From positions 53,839,459 through 53,903,458 of the forward strand of contig CM055060.1 in assembly GCA_029204045.2 (NCBI GenBank): DNA of 64,000 nucleotides. The letters are read 5' to 3'. Below, piece by piece: positions 41,987 to 53,084 of this stretch. The notes under the pieces are model-generated. The model saw only the letters and a program-made list of their open reading frames with translations. It did no database searches and was not told the DNA's origin. Origin of the DNA: Tillandsia leiboldiana. Taxonomy: Eukaryota > Streptophyta > Magnoliopsida > Poales > Bromeliaceae. The position numbers and the translations under genes were made by a program. The first letter of the stretch is position 1. Every line of letters starts with the position of its first letter.

Positions 41987-42900
41987 CCGCAATCTACAGT
42001 TCGGTGTAGCCATGATCTGCTAAGCTTTTTTGGAGGAGAAGGGTCCTAATCTTGATCTGGTGCTTTTTTCATCCTCAAGGACGTCCTTATCAAGCTTCTT
42101 GAATCCATTTTTCATCACATGCTCAAAGGCCATGAAGGCAATATGGCGCATCTCAGAATTGAGAATCTATTTTTGATGGAATAAAAAAGACATTTCTGGT
42201 AGAATCATACCCTCAAGAGCAAGGTATTAAGTTGACAATAATATTATGTCTAAGATCTTTCCCTCGTACCCTCAATCTCGATGTGGAATTATTAGGGCAT
42301 ATCGCACTTCATCTGAGACCAATGCCAGCAATATCTTAGCAACAAGAATCAAGAATTACCTCAGATGAACAAAGAAAAGAAAAAAAACGAGGATCAGGAA
42401 CGATTCTTTAATAGCATATTCAAAGCAGAGCCTCCTACGATTCCTAATCTAAATCGCATACAGACAATGTATGCCAGGAAAGCAACAAAGATAATTAGAG
42501 AAAGATACGGACCAAAGAGTTTCAGCAGTTCTTCTTCTCCTCGTCACCCTCCAATCTCTTTTTCTTTTCTTGGAAGCTATCGGCGATCCCTGACTCAGTG
42601 TAGCCATGATCGGCCAAGTTTTGTTGGAGAACGAGGATCTAGAGCTCGATCTGGTGCTTCTGCTCAGTGCTCAATAATGCTCTTGTTAGGCTTCTTGAAT
42701 CCACAATCTGCACGACGATCTCAGAGGCGAGGAGGCGGCCACGGCGGAGGCCTTCGGTTTAGCCAAGAGCCGATTGGCCTGGATGCGGCCCCTTGTGGAC
42801 CTCGGCATATGAAGCTCGACGCCATTGCAAATCTCCAAACCACGGGATAACGCATGGTATCGCAGGACTAGGGAACGAAATCCTACACGCAAAAGATGAA
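41987..42900 (-). pseudogene. Degenerate cwf21-domain (SRRM2/CWC21-like) gene 5' part, with duplicated exon
   Basis: The upstream part (42860-42770) reads NGVELHMPRSTRGRIQANRL, resembling the N-terminus of plant cwf21-domain splicing proteins (NG.GL.TPRG...GYIQTN). Next, 42700-42540 reads GFKKPNKSIIEH, QKHQIEL-stop-ILVLQQ, NLADHGYTESGIADSFQE. A second copy at about 42130-41940 reads NGFKKLDKDVLED, KKHQIKIRTLLLQ, SLADHGYTEL. This spacing of KPNK...ILEHD.KR.I..KLL.L...L.DQGY...EIAEKLEEAR is the cwf21 pattern as I remember it. Stops and shifts are present in both copies. The parent gene probably acts in the spliceosome; this copy is a pseudogene. Confidence 0.5.
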
Positions 42901-43095
42901 TCGCAAGAGAACGAAAGAATCAAAAGAATTAGGGCACGAAATCCTACACGCCAAAGAACGAAACAGTAAAGAGAAAGTGAAAGAATAGAGAAGGGATTAG
43001 GGAACGGAGAGGAAATACCTTGGGGAGCGATCGCCGGAGGAGACGGACAAGCTGGTACGAAAAGGAATGAGGCTCTCGGGACGAAGGGTTGGGTC

Positions 43096-43105
43096 CTATT
43101 TATAG
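43096..43105 (-). promoter_or_regulatory. TATA box upstream of the cwf21-like pseudogene
   Basis: CTATTTATAG on plus is CTATAAATAG on minus, about 200 bp before the coding remnant. Together with TTTTCCGCGCC-type GC-rich sequence near 43180 it suggests the original promoter was retained. Confidence 0.45.
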
Positions 43106-43874
43106 TCTTGAGCTGGCCCAGTCGACCGTTGTAGTGATGACGTCATGATGATGAAATGTGATTGGCGGGAGTTTTCCGCGCCGACTTCGATGTCATCTGT
43201 TGAATTCGGCGGTGAAGAGTGCTTCGCTGCCGAGTTTATACTAGTAGTGGCTATGAGTCGGCAGTGTAAAGTACTTTACTGACTACTTCGTCTATATCAT
43301 CTCCGGCATACATCATCATGCTCGTCAATTAATTTGCCGAATTCGACTACGACTAGGAGCAGAAAAAGTTCATGCACTTGGTGCATTGTTAAGCCTTGTG
43401 CACCATATCATCCCAGCCCTCAATCCTATGCAATACCGTCATCTCTGCCCTCCAAATCAGATTGGGCGGTTAAGATGAACGTTTGAGATGGAGCAGAGAG
43501 AGTGTAGTGCACGACATGCACGGGTGGACCGGGTGTGATGCACCACGGCAGATAATTTTTTCATGCATTTTTTCTTTGGTTTTCTTTGAATTTTTTGTGG
43601 GCTTGTAGTAGTTAGCGGATTGATCGAAGAACTTGATCATATTTGAGATTTGTAGCAATTGGTAGCTTAGATTTGTTAGCTAACAACATTGGTAATGTGT
43701 TTGCAGAGTGAGTGTATTGGGTGGTATTGTTTTTATTGGCGCTGCGCTTCGAGGTGAGTATGAATACGTTGTTGGCAAATGTATTAAACGAAAAGAATTC
43801 TTATATGCTTGTGTAGGCAATCAAATTTACACCAGTAGTTTTTTTCGGGCTTAGTGGGAAGCTCTCGACTGATA
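43106..43874. other. Intergenic spacer, no gene recognised
   Basis: Mixed composition with no persuasive open frame. Copy B homology has ended. Confidence 0.5.
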
Positions 43875-44191
43875 GGGCCCGTTTGATGAGAGTGTATTGG
43901 GAAGAAGGAAAAGAGAGAGAGGAGAGAGAGGGATTTGTGATGATGAAAGCGTATTGGGAAGAAAAGAGAGAGAGGAGAAAGAGGAATTTGTGATGATGAG
44001 AGTGTATTGGGAAGAGAGAAAGGAGGGGAGGAGGAGTAGTTTGGTAAAAAAAAAAATTATAAAATAATGGATATGAACTGTTGTTCCAGCTTATTCTGTT
44101 TGTACTGGAACTACTGTACTGAATAATTCCTGATGCGTTTGGTAGAATAAGAGAGATTATTCTTTGTTCCAACCCCATTCCAAACAGGCCC
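43875..44191. mobile_element. MITE (317 bp) with GGGCCCGTTTG ends
   Basis: Left end GGGCCCGTTTG (43875-43885), right end CAAACAGGCCC (44181-44191), flanked by ATA on both sides. Inside is a roughly 60-bp purine-rich tandem repeat (GATGA.AG.GTATTGGGAAGA) present about 2.5 times between 43886 and 44035. It ends about 10 bp before a TATA-like sequence. Confidence 0.65.
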
Positions 44192-44199
44192 ATAGGAAA

Positions 44200-44208
44200 C
44201 TATAAATA
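44200..44208 (+). promoter_or_regulatory. TATA-like box before tRNA-guanine transglycosylase exons
   Basis: CTATAAATA lies 55-65 bp before the first recognisable exon, directly next to a MITE end. It could be an original or MITE-derived promoter; there is no other support. Confidence 0.3.
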
Positions 44209-44262
44209 AAAGGAATCTCCTCCGTTTCGATCTGTAATTCAGACTTTAAGGCTTGATTTCAG

Positions 44263-46226
44263 GTGGTAGGAAGGTTCAACCGGGCGCGTGCGGCTCGATT
44301 GACGCTGCCTCATTTCGTATGTCAAACGCCACTTTTTATGCCTGTGGGAACTCAAGGTTTGTAATCCTTAATTCTCATGTCGGTTCGCTATACGAGTTAA
44401 CGAGATCAGATGTATCGCGTAAAAGTTGTATCTCCTCTCAGCTGAAACCAGAAGTGGAAATAGAAAGTACTGGTTAGTATTCAGAATTCCTTTGTATTTT
44501 TTGCAGGTACAATAAAAGGTCTGACTAATAACCAGCTGGAGAAAATCGGTTGCCAAATTATACTCGGAAATACGTACCACCTGGAGCTTCGCCCTGGTGC
44601 AGATCTGATTGATGAATTTGGGGGCCTTCACAAGTTCATGAATTGGAAAAGAGCTCTTCTTACAGACTCGGGTGGTTTTCAAATGGTTGAAAAATATACG
44701 ACCCTGATTGCTTTTCTTTATTTTTTGTGGCAATTATTCAATTTGATGCAACTTGTTAGTTGCGACCATTAATACTGTTAGCAACGAGCGCACAAACTAA
44801 AAAAAATCAATGGGCAATCACGACAGAAAAGTAAAATCAAAATTGCACGACAGAGAATTAATTTACGTGGAAAACTCTTTGCAGGGAAAAAAACCACGGG
44901 CGAAAGAGGAGAGGTTTCACTGTGTAGAAAAGAAGGAATACAAGAGTTCTTCTTCGTACAATCGCTCGATCTCTCTAGGGCAAACAAAAGAGAAATTAGG
45001 GTTTTTCCTTAGCGGATCGGATCCGTATCCGGAGGGCTCCGCCCCCCGCACCTCCCGTCCGATGTCAGTGGTGGGCTTCGGGCTCGAGCCTAGCGGCCCG
45101 AGCCCTTCGCTTCCACCACAGACATCCACAAAATTTCTCGTCGCACTGCGAAGCCGTCGGCGAACCTGAATCATAATATTGAAGCGATTCTTATTTTGAG
45201 TCACATCTAACAAATACATTCTTTTAGCCGCTTCTGACTGCGAAGATATATTTTTGTTTTTTTAGGTTCCTTTGTTGCATTTGGCTGATATTACTGAGAA
45301 AGGGGTAACATTTCAGGTAATTCTTTATTGCGCTTATTAGCTTTCCTATTGAAATTTCCTATGCAATGCTCTGGAAGATGAAAAAATAGCTGGGCGTGGA
45401 TGATTTTAGTTAAAAATTTTCTGCATTGTAATGCTTTTCTACGCTTTTTACATTGGCAGTCACCTGTTGACGGAAAGCCGATGCTCCTGACGCCTGAAGA
45501 GTCCATCCAAATTCAAGTAGGTATATCTTTTTGGGATGTTTTCACAGTAATCATACAATTTGGAGAATTGATGAACTTTAGAATTTACATTTTTTGTTCA
45601 AAAAATTTAACTGTTGCGCAAGTGCTAAATCTTAGCGTTTTTGTCTTTCAGACTGCAAGCAACTTACTATGTTGAAGGTTTAATTTCATGAGGTTTAGAA
45701 ATATTTTTGTCCATTTTCTTGTGGAAAGGTGTTGATGGTGAATATTTAATTCCATGTGATATATAAATGGGCGGAGTCTGTCTTCTTTTTAATCTGATAA
45801 AGTAATGTTCTGATTGAGGTTTTGAACTCAAGATCATAACAATGATATTGTGGTTTCTCATGTGTAAGAGGAGGGAAAAATTCGCTAGAAAGAAAATATA
45901 TTAAATACTCTAGTTGTCATTTAGTTGCATCAGTTAGGGAGATAGTATCTCTTCTTTTTATATGTTGGAAGTTCTGTTAAGATATTGTCATTTTCACATT
46001 TATTATTTCCTCATGAGCAAAGGACTTCTTATTCCTTGGGAATTATAATTTTGTTCGATGAGCCCCATGCCTCCACCTAGTATTCTTCTTGTATCTTACC
46101 AAATATATGTGCAGAACAAAATAGGAGCTGATATCATCATGGCCCTTGATGATGTTGTGAAAACCACCATTACTGGTCCAAGAATTGAAGAGGCCACTCT
46201 TCGGTGGATGGACAGATGTATAGCTG
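44263..46226 (+). pseudogene. QTRT1: Queuine tRNA-ribosyltransferase catalytic subunit (QTRT1), five 5' exons, truncated
   Basis: QTRT1 exchanges guanine for queuine at position 34 of certain tRNAs. Five exons join in frame: 44263-44356 (RFNRARAARLTLPHFVCQTP), 44507-44685 (ILGNTYHLELRPGADLID, MNWKRALLTDSGGFQM), 45266-45316 (VPLLHLADITEKGVTFQ), 45460-45516 (SPVDGKPMLLTPEESIQIQ) and 46115-46226 (IGADIIMALDDVVKTT, TLRWMDRCIA). All borders are GT-AG. DSGGFQ, the substrate-binding Asp motif, is present. The second catalytic Asp region, the zinc-binding Cys/His cluster and the rest (more than half the protein) are absent; a MITE and AT-rich repeats follow. The Met start is not visible, as the first exon begins after a TTTCAG acceptor. 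Open, but not a complete enzyme. Confidence 0.8.
44765..45240. other. Possible transposon fragment inside QTRT1 intron
   Basis: This intron part changes composition: AATTTACGTGGAAAACTC and GGGAAAAAAACCACGGGC phrases, then a GC-rich block (45020-45165). Such phrases are frequent at copia-type LTR ends, but I see no LTR pair or target duplication. Confidence 0.3.
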
Positions 46227-46285
46227 GTATAGTATATGAACAACTTGTTGTCTTAGCTATATTTGACTTAAACTTATTTCTTTAA

Positions 46286-46951
46286 GGCCCGTTTGGTTCG
46301 GGGATAAATTTAAGAGCTATAAATTTTTTTATACCTGGGATAGGTTGCTATTCCGGAATAATTAAGTATAAAAGTTAAATTGCATTTGGTTGAAAAGTTG
46401 GTATTCTCTGGAATAGTTAAAATTATGTTTGGTTAAAATGATGGAATAGTAGAGAATAGTGGAAAAAGAAGATAGAATTTTTATAAAAATATCAACTTTG
46501 CCCTTATCTTTTTTTATAGAAAAATTAATTTAATTATTATATTAAATTTAAAGCAATTTAATTATAAATAATAAATTATATCTTACGTTAAAAAAAATAA
46601 TATTTTTTATTTTATATTATAATTTATATTATATTTTATATTATAATTTATAATTTATATTATAATTTATATTTTATATTATAATTTATATTATAATTTA
46701 TATTTATATTATATTTTATATTATAATTTAATTATAAATAATGAATTATAACTTTGCCCATTCACTGCCCCCAGGGATAAACCCTATTCCATGGAGGGGG
46801 AAGGAATAAGGCTTAACGGGTTATCCCTGGATAACCCGTTAAGCTAGGGATAAAAAAAAAAATTTATCTCATACCATTTTGTAACACTGTTTGGTAGGAA
46901 TTGGAGGATAAAAGAGGTTATTCTCCCTTTATCTCCCAACCAAACGGGGCC
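46286..46951. mobile_element. Tourist-like MITE, 666 bp, GGCCCGTTTGGTT ends
   Basis: Left GGCCCGTTTGGTTCGGGGATAA, right TTATCTCCC-AACCAAACGGGGCC in inverted form. Flanks are TAA and TTA, compatible with a TWA target duplication of PIF/Harbinger MITEs but not identical. The centre (46560-46740) is an AT-rich array of TTTATATTATAAT units. It lies 60 bp beyond the last QTRT1 exon. Confidence 0.7.
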
Positions 46952-47229
46952 TTATAGTATAAATGACAGTATTGATTTATTCTAAAGAAAACCATGAAAA
47001 ATATTCTGGAATACTTTGCATTCTTTGTATTGTTTTGTAAGAATTGGTGGGTGATGCCAGCCAGTCCCACTGGTGCACAACATGCCTCTCTATGTAGAGT
47101 GTTGAAATTTGTGATTTTTAGCAAATAAAACTTACTATAGTTCCTGCTTCTAATACTTTGCTTAACCTTTCTTCTTCCCTTAGAAACATATGTTCATTCT
47201 TTTGTGTGTTTATCTTCCTTAATTTGTTG

Positions 47230-47490
47230 TTAGAACTGTCTCTTTCATCAATCTTTGTAGTTTTTTCTTCTTCTTTTTTACCATTATCCTATATAATGGA
47301 ATGTTCAAAAAAAAAAATTGCTCATTATATCGACAATAATAGGCTATAATACATTGTTTGTGCTTTCATCTATCACCAGCAGAAATCAGTGTATAATTTC
47401 AAAACTACATCACATTTTATTTTTCTCGTAGATAAATTTATTTCTCCTGCAAATTTTCCTCGTGGATAAACCCTAAAACCCTAAACCCTA
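47230..47490 (+). repeat. Third copy of the palindrome-arm border sequence
   Basis: CAATCTTTGTAGT, ACCATTATCCTATATAATGGAATGTT, TTATTTTTCTCGT and TTATTTCTCCTGCAAATTT match 32495-32625 in the same order. It is followed by CCCTAAAACCCTAAACCCTAAA. It is an independent, partial copy of whatever element makes the palindrome ends. Confidence 0.7.
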
Positions 47491-47499
47491 AATAGATTG

Positions 47500-49250
47500 C
47501 AAATTTACCTTAATAACTTTTAATTAGTTATAATTATTAAATTTGATTAAAAAAAAAAAGAATTATAATATTTTTTTTTAAGTTTGATTTATATATTAAA
47601 ATTAAATAGATTGAAAATTTTTAATTATGTCGATTGATAAGTTGAAAAATTATTAAAAGAATAAAAAATATTATATATATTTACTTTATTTTTTTATAAA
47701 TATTAAATTTAAATAATTAATAAAATTATATAATTATAGTGGCTCATCTATTCAAAAAAAAACATCGCATAATTTTTTTTTCATACAATCATATATAAAT
47801 ACATAATTTTATAATATTAATTATTATTTATATTATATATAAATATAAAATTTTAATTAATAATTAAATATTCTTATGATTATTTTATATTTAGAGATCT
47901 ATCTAAGATTTAACACGATTTATAAATATAAATCTTAATCTTAATCTATCAAACAGAAGAAATATAATTACAGTAGTTATAATTATATAAAACCAAACAA
48001 ACTAAATATAATTATGACTATAGTATTTATAACTGTATGTACGTACTATATTATTTTTATAATTATTTCTACAATAAATATTTTACGTGTGATGAGCAAT
48101 GGAGAGATATATGTATCTTGTGAGTAGGAATGTCAATAGGTACGGATATCTGAAATTTTATTCGAATCTGAATCCGAACGGGATGAATTTACTTGATGTT
48201 AAACGGATATGGATTCGGATATAGATATAAAAAATAAAAACTCGACGGATTTGAATTTGGATATGATTTTGATTGATTTGAATCCGAACCGAATCCGAAC
48301 CCGAATCTAACCCGAACCTGAATTGATTTTACGTTATATAATATATGTGTATATAAATAGTTAATATTATATTTAAATTTATATTTTAAAATTTTAAATT
48401 TAATATAATATATTTTAAAATATTGTAAAAAAAAGTGAAAAAAAATTATTTCTGGTTTCGATTTTCGGGTTCGGATTCGGATTCGGGTTCGGATTCAAAT
48501 TTTAAATTTTTGGTCGGGTTCGAATTTGGATATAGATTTTTAAAATCCGTCCGATTTGAATGCGGATTCGGGTTTGATAGTCGGGTTCGGATTTGAATTC
48601 GAATTTTTAAAAATTCGCCCCGAATCCCACCAGCTAAAATTCCTAAGAAAAATCTTCTTTGCTGCCCTCATTGCTTGCCCAGGTAACAACATAGAATTAA
48701 ATTTTTTGTGTTTTGCACATTAGTATAATAATTTTTTAAGAAATATTATCTTTTATGTACCCTATTTTGTTTATATTTTACAAGACGACACACAATAAAA
48801 CAAACTTCTTCTCACTTCCTAGCGAAATGTAAAATTTATTTAAATTATAAATTATTTAAATTTAACCATTTAATTTTAAAAAAATTTAATTTTATTATCA
48901 AATTATTTAATTTATTTAATTTGAATCAGTTAATAATTTATTTGACGCATTGCATATAATTTTTATAACTATAAATTTATTAAAATAAATAATCGACTTA
49001 AATAAATACACCATATATCTTTAAATATTTAGTTGGTATATTTTTTACATAATTTTTATAACTGTAAATTTATTAATTAATTAAAATTTTAAAATCAAAA
49101 TATTATCGACTAACTGAAACCAAATAAATTAAGAAATTAAATAATAAAATTAAAATTTTAAAAAAATTAGATAGTAAAATTTAAATAATCTATAATTTAG
49201 GTAAATTTTATATAATTTTTTTTTTTTTTAACTCTATCAAAATGGTCCCT
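47500..49250. repeat. AT-rich stretch with dispersed GGATTCGG-rich repeat (about 48127-48632)
   Basis: The repeat starts GGAATGTCAATAGG and contains runs of GGTTCGGATTCGG and CCGAACC. A related repeat lies at 53085-53845. The rest is AT-rich with no gene. Confidence 0.6.
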
Positions 49251-49371
49251 GGCAGGTTACTGTTACCAGAGAGGAATAGCGCCGGACGGGATTACGACCG
49301 AGCGTGAGACTACGGACACATGCTCCGATGTCTTCGCTGTAGCAATTTATTTAATGCCCCCTACCTACTTT

Positions 49372-49407
<36 letters not shown>

Positions 49408-49411
49408 TTTC
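49372..49411. repeat. (TTTA)n microsatellite
   Basis: About ten TTTA/ATTT units. Confidence 0.9.
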
Positions 49412-49523
49412 GTTCCTCTCAAACAAAAATTATATATAAAAACTTCGTCGGTCGGAGCAGCTTACAGCCTGTTTCTGTCATCAAGCCCACTCGCCTCTCT
49501 CTTTTGTTTGTTTTGCCTGTAAA

Positions 49524-49528
<5 letters not shown>

Positions 49529-49606
<78 letters not shown>
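49529..49606. repeat. (AT)n microsatellite
   Basis: About 39 AT units without interruption. Confidence 0.95.
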
Positions 49607-49608
<2 letters not shown>

Positions 49609-50049
49609 AATAATTGTCTGTGTATTCTAAAATCTGAAGAAATATCTGATTTACTCCTCTTATTTTTTTTTTTCTAATATACCCCTCATACGTTCCACCG
49701 TTATTAAAAATACCCCTACCGTTTTTCTTTGTTAAGTTAACTAGGGTTAAACTAGAGTTAAATAATAATCAGAGTTGAAAACTATCAGATATACCTATTT
49801 TGCCCCTATCTACCAAAATATTTTAAGGATACATAAAAAAAAATTGGTTATGGTAGAAGGGTATATTTGAAAGGGCAAAATGATAATTTCACACAGATAA
49901 CGGCAGCTCCAAACGGTACACTAACAGAGTTTAACTTCAGGGATATTTTGGAAAGAAGTTTGAACGTAAGAAGGATAGTTTTAATATTAGCCTTCTAAGA
50001 TGGGTAAATCTAAAAACAGAGGAATTTTTAGGGGTATATAAAAAATTAC

Positions 50050-50052
<3 letters not shown>

Positions 50053-50138
<86 letters not shown>
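50053..50138. repeat. (AT)n microsatellite
   Basis: About 43 AT units. Confidence 0.95.
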
Positions 50139-50140
<2 letters not shown>

Positions 50141-50435
50141 TTGAGCTCATATATTATTTTAAAATAATAAATTATTATCAATCGTCTTTATTATAAGTGA
50201 TAAAGAATTTAGTGATCGATATCCGAGATTTCGAGTTCTAAATCTAATTGCTTCACATTTCTGATTAAGTTCATTTTAAACTTAACGAAACAAGTAACTT
50301 GTTACATTTCTTTCTCAAAATAAATAAATAAATAAATTATAAGTATTTGTAAATTTTTAATATTTAGATAAAAAAATACAAGCACTAAGTGTTTGATGTT
50401 TTTAAAAGAATAATAACTGGATATATATATATATA

Positions 50436-50670
50436 GGTCCGGCTACTATACTATTATGAGTAAAAAAATTTTGTACTTATAAATTTTCATCCCTCGGATA
50501 AAGAAATGTGCGGTTATGATTAGAGTAGTTCCTTGAATTTATACTATTTTCCAACAACCTAGTAAACCCTAGGGGGACCACTATCATCCTAACCGCACAT
50601 TTTTTTTATCCAAGGATAAAAAAGTTATGAGTATAAAAGAATTTATACTTATAAGAATTTAGTAGCCCTA
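50436..50670. mobile_element. MITE-like element, about 235 bp
   Basis: Starts GGTCCGGCTACTATACT and ends ...TTTAGTAGCCCTA. Inner inverted pairs include ATGAGTA...TATAAATTTTCATCC against GGATAAAAAAGTTATGAGTATAA, and AATGTGCGGTTATGAT against ATCCTAACCGCACATT. Fits a short non-autonomous DNA transposon. Confidence 0.6.
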
Positions 50671-51208
50671 CGCATAGCCCTACTTAGAGAGAGAGAGAGA
50701 GAGTTATGTTCCTATGCTTTACGAAAGTTTTACGCTTAGTGAGTTATTTTTGATGATGGAACATTTAATTCAAAGATCGGCTCCATTAAATATGATCTAC
50801 AATGTTGAAACTATTTAGAAGACTTTATTTGCATAATAAACGAGTAGCCTCAAAATGAACGGCTGAAAATAAAAATCTCATAAAAAAAAGTAATAAAAGA
50901 TTCAAATTTCAAAAGGAAAGTATTGAACTTATATTAAGTAGATTTTTTTTTTATTAAAGTTTTAACTAATTTGAATTGTTTTATACCGTTGAACTTATAA
51001 ACGTGTCACATCGATCGTTAAAATAGTTATTTTTAAGATCCTTTGATAGCTTGATAAATGATAGCTTGATAAATAATATCGAAAAAGTATAAAATTTTGT
51101 TTCTAAATAGTTCTAAATCATGTCTAACGAAGCCATTCTTCAAATCAGATATTCCATCATAAAAAATAATTTATAAATACGGAGACCCTCCGTATTTTCA
51201 AAAACACG

Positions 51209-51210
<2 letters not shown>

Positions 51211-51267
<57 letters not shown>
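51211..51267. repeat. (AT)n microsatellite
   Basis: About 28 AT units. Confidence 0.95.
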
Positions 51268-51269
<2 letters not shown>

Positions 51270-51574
51270 AAAATATCAAGTCATAAGTTTTCTATCATTG
51301 AACGAAAGGATATATGATTATGATGATAGTAATTCTCTAGAGTTTAAAAATAGTTGGTTGAATATATGATATGATTTAAAATATAAAATTATTCAAGGGA
51401 AAAACTTACAATTATCAAATATTTAGTGCTTTTATAAGCACCACAGCTTTGACTCATATAGATAAAAATATATATAACCTTAACTTGTCTCGCTTTTTTA
51501 TTTGTTTATTACAAATATATAGTTAATTATTAATACAATGTTTAACTTTAGCAAATAAAATAAAAGCAATGTTA

Positions 51575-51720
51575 TTCATACACCTCAAAAGAGATATATG
51601 ATACACATTCCGCTCATTCAAGGATGAGATTTTTTTTACTGGTCATTTCTAAAATTCATCTATTTTTTAATGATTGGGATGTAAAATGTACATCTTTTTT
51701 AAGGTGTAAAAAAATATTTT
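51575..51720. mobile_element. Degenerate relative of the multi-hairpin foldback element
   Basis: ATACACCTC...ATGATACACATTC...TCATTCAAGGATGAG...TGTACATC...AAGGTGTA follow the same order as the intact element at 52886-53049, but the inverted pairs are eroded. Confidence 0.45.
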
Positions 51721-52051
51721 TCAGAAGAAAAACTGATTTTTTTACTTTACTCATGTCCTCCCACAAAATTTAATAAAGTATTAGATTGATAAAGAAAAAA
51801 AATATGTGAGAAAAGAGGTTATGAAGAAATTGCAAGATTGAGTTAATTTTTATAGAGAAAAAAGATAAGCTAAGGAGATTTTTTGGTGATATTTTTGTTC
51901 GATTTTAATAGTTTTAGTTTTTGAAGATACATATTTGTGATGATAAAATTAATATTTTATTTATCTTAAGTAAACAGTAACAAATTAGATAGATAAATAT
52001 CGACATGGTTGGAGTTTTGAAAAGATAAATTTAATAATTTAAATTTTATAA

Positions 52052-52155
<104 letters not shown>

Positions 52156-52885
52156 TGATATATTTATAGAGAATTATATGAAATTATCTTATTATTTTTA
52201 ATACAAACAAATATACAACATTTATTCAAATTATAAAATATTTTAATTTGACTATCTATTTTTTAATATTTCAGTTTTAGTATTTAATTTAAATTTTATT
52301 TGATTTATTTCATCGGCAATTTTTGCTATTCAAAATTTACACTAATTGCTTATTTTAATAAATTTATTGCTACATGAAGTAGATCAAGTCAAATAAATTT
52401 AAAAATTAGATAATAAAATTAATTTTTTTAAAAAATAAATAACCAGATAGATGATCATTAAGATAAATCTTATATATTTTTATCTTTAATAAATTATATA
52501 GTTTAAAAGCTATTTTTATTTTTTAAAAAATATTTTGTATGGACTATTTTGTATGGATTATTCAATTTTTCAAAAATTTGTATTTATTATTTAATTTTTA
52601 AATTTGTTTGATTTTTTTTAAAAAAAAATTACTATATTTTTTTATTAAAATTTATATTTATAGTTGTAAAATTTATTTAAATTTTAAAATCAAAGCGTAC
52701 GTGACTAGTATTAATATTTTTAAAAATTAAATAATTAACTTAAATTATCTAATGTTCATATAAGTTAAATACGTTTTACTTAAAAAAAGCGCTATTAGTA
52801 TAGCGCGGGCGATTGATTTAGAAATGTCTTTTTAAAAAGTAATTAAAGGTGCAATTAATTAGATAATTATATTAAAAATAAGGAA

Positions 52886-53049
52886 AATGCTATGTGTACA
52901 CCCCTTTCGGGGTGTACATCATACACCCCACCCATCCAAGGATGGGGGTGTGATGATGGGTCACTTGATGTGACCCGTAAAAAATATCGCCACCATTCAA
53001 ATGGTGGAGGTGTATGATGTACACCCCTTCGGGGTGTACATGTAGCATT
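52886..53049. mobile_element. Five-hairpin foldback MITE, 164 bp
   Basis: Inverted ends AATGCTATGTGTACACCCC and GGGGTGTACATGTAGCATT. Inside are five separate near-perfect palindromes: 52895-52918 (TGTACACCCC arms), 52931-52946 (CCCATCC arms), 52958-52976 (GGGTCAC arms), 52990-53007 (CCACCATT arms) and 53018-53040 (TGTACACCCC arms). No coding capacity. A target duplication was not identified. Confidence 0.75.
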
Positions 53050-53084
53050 GCTCTAAAAATAATGAGTAACAATAATAAATTATA

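Noticed and set aside
49354..50181. Open frames rich in Ile-Tyr repeats
   Set aside because: They are translations of (AT)n microsatellites.
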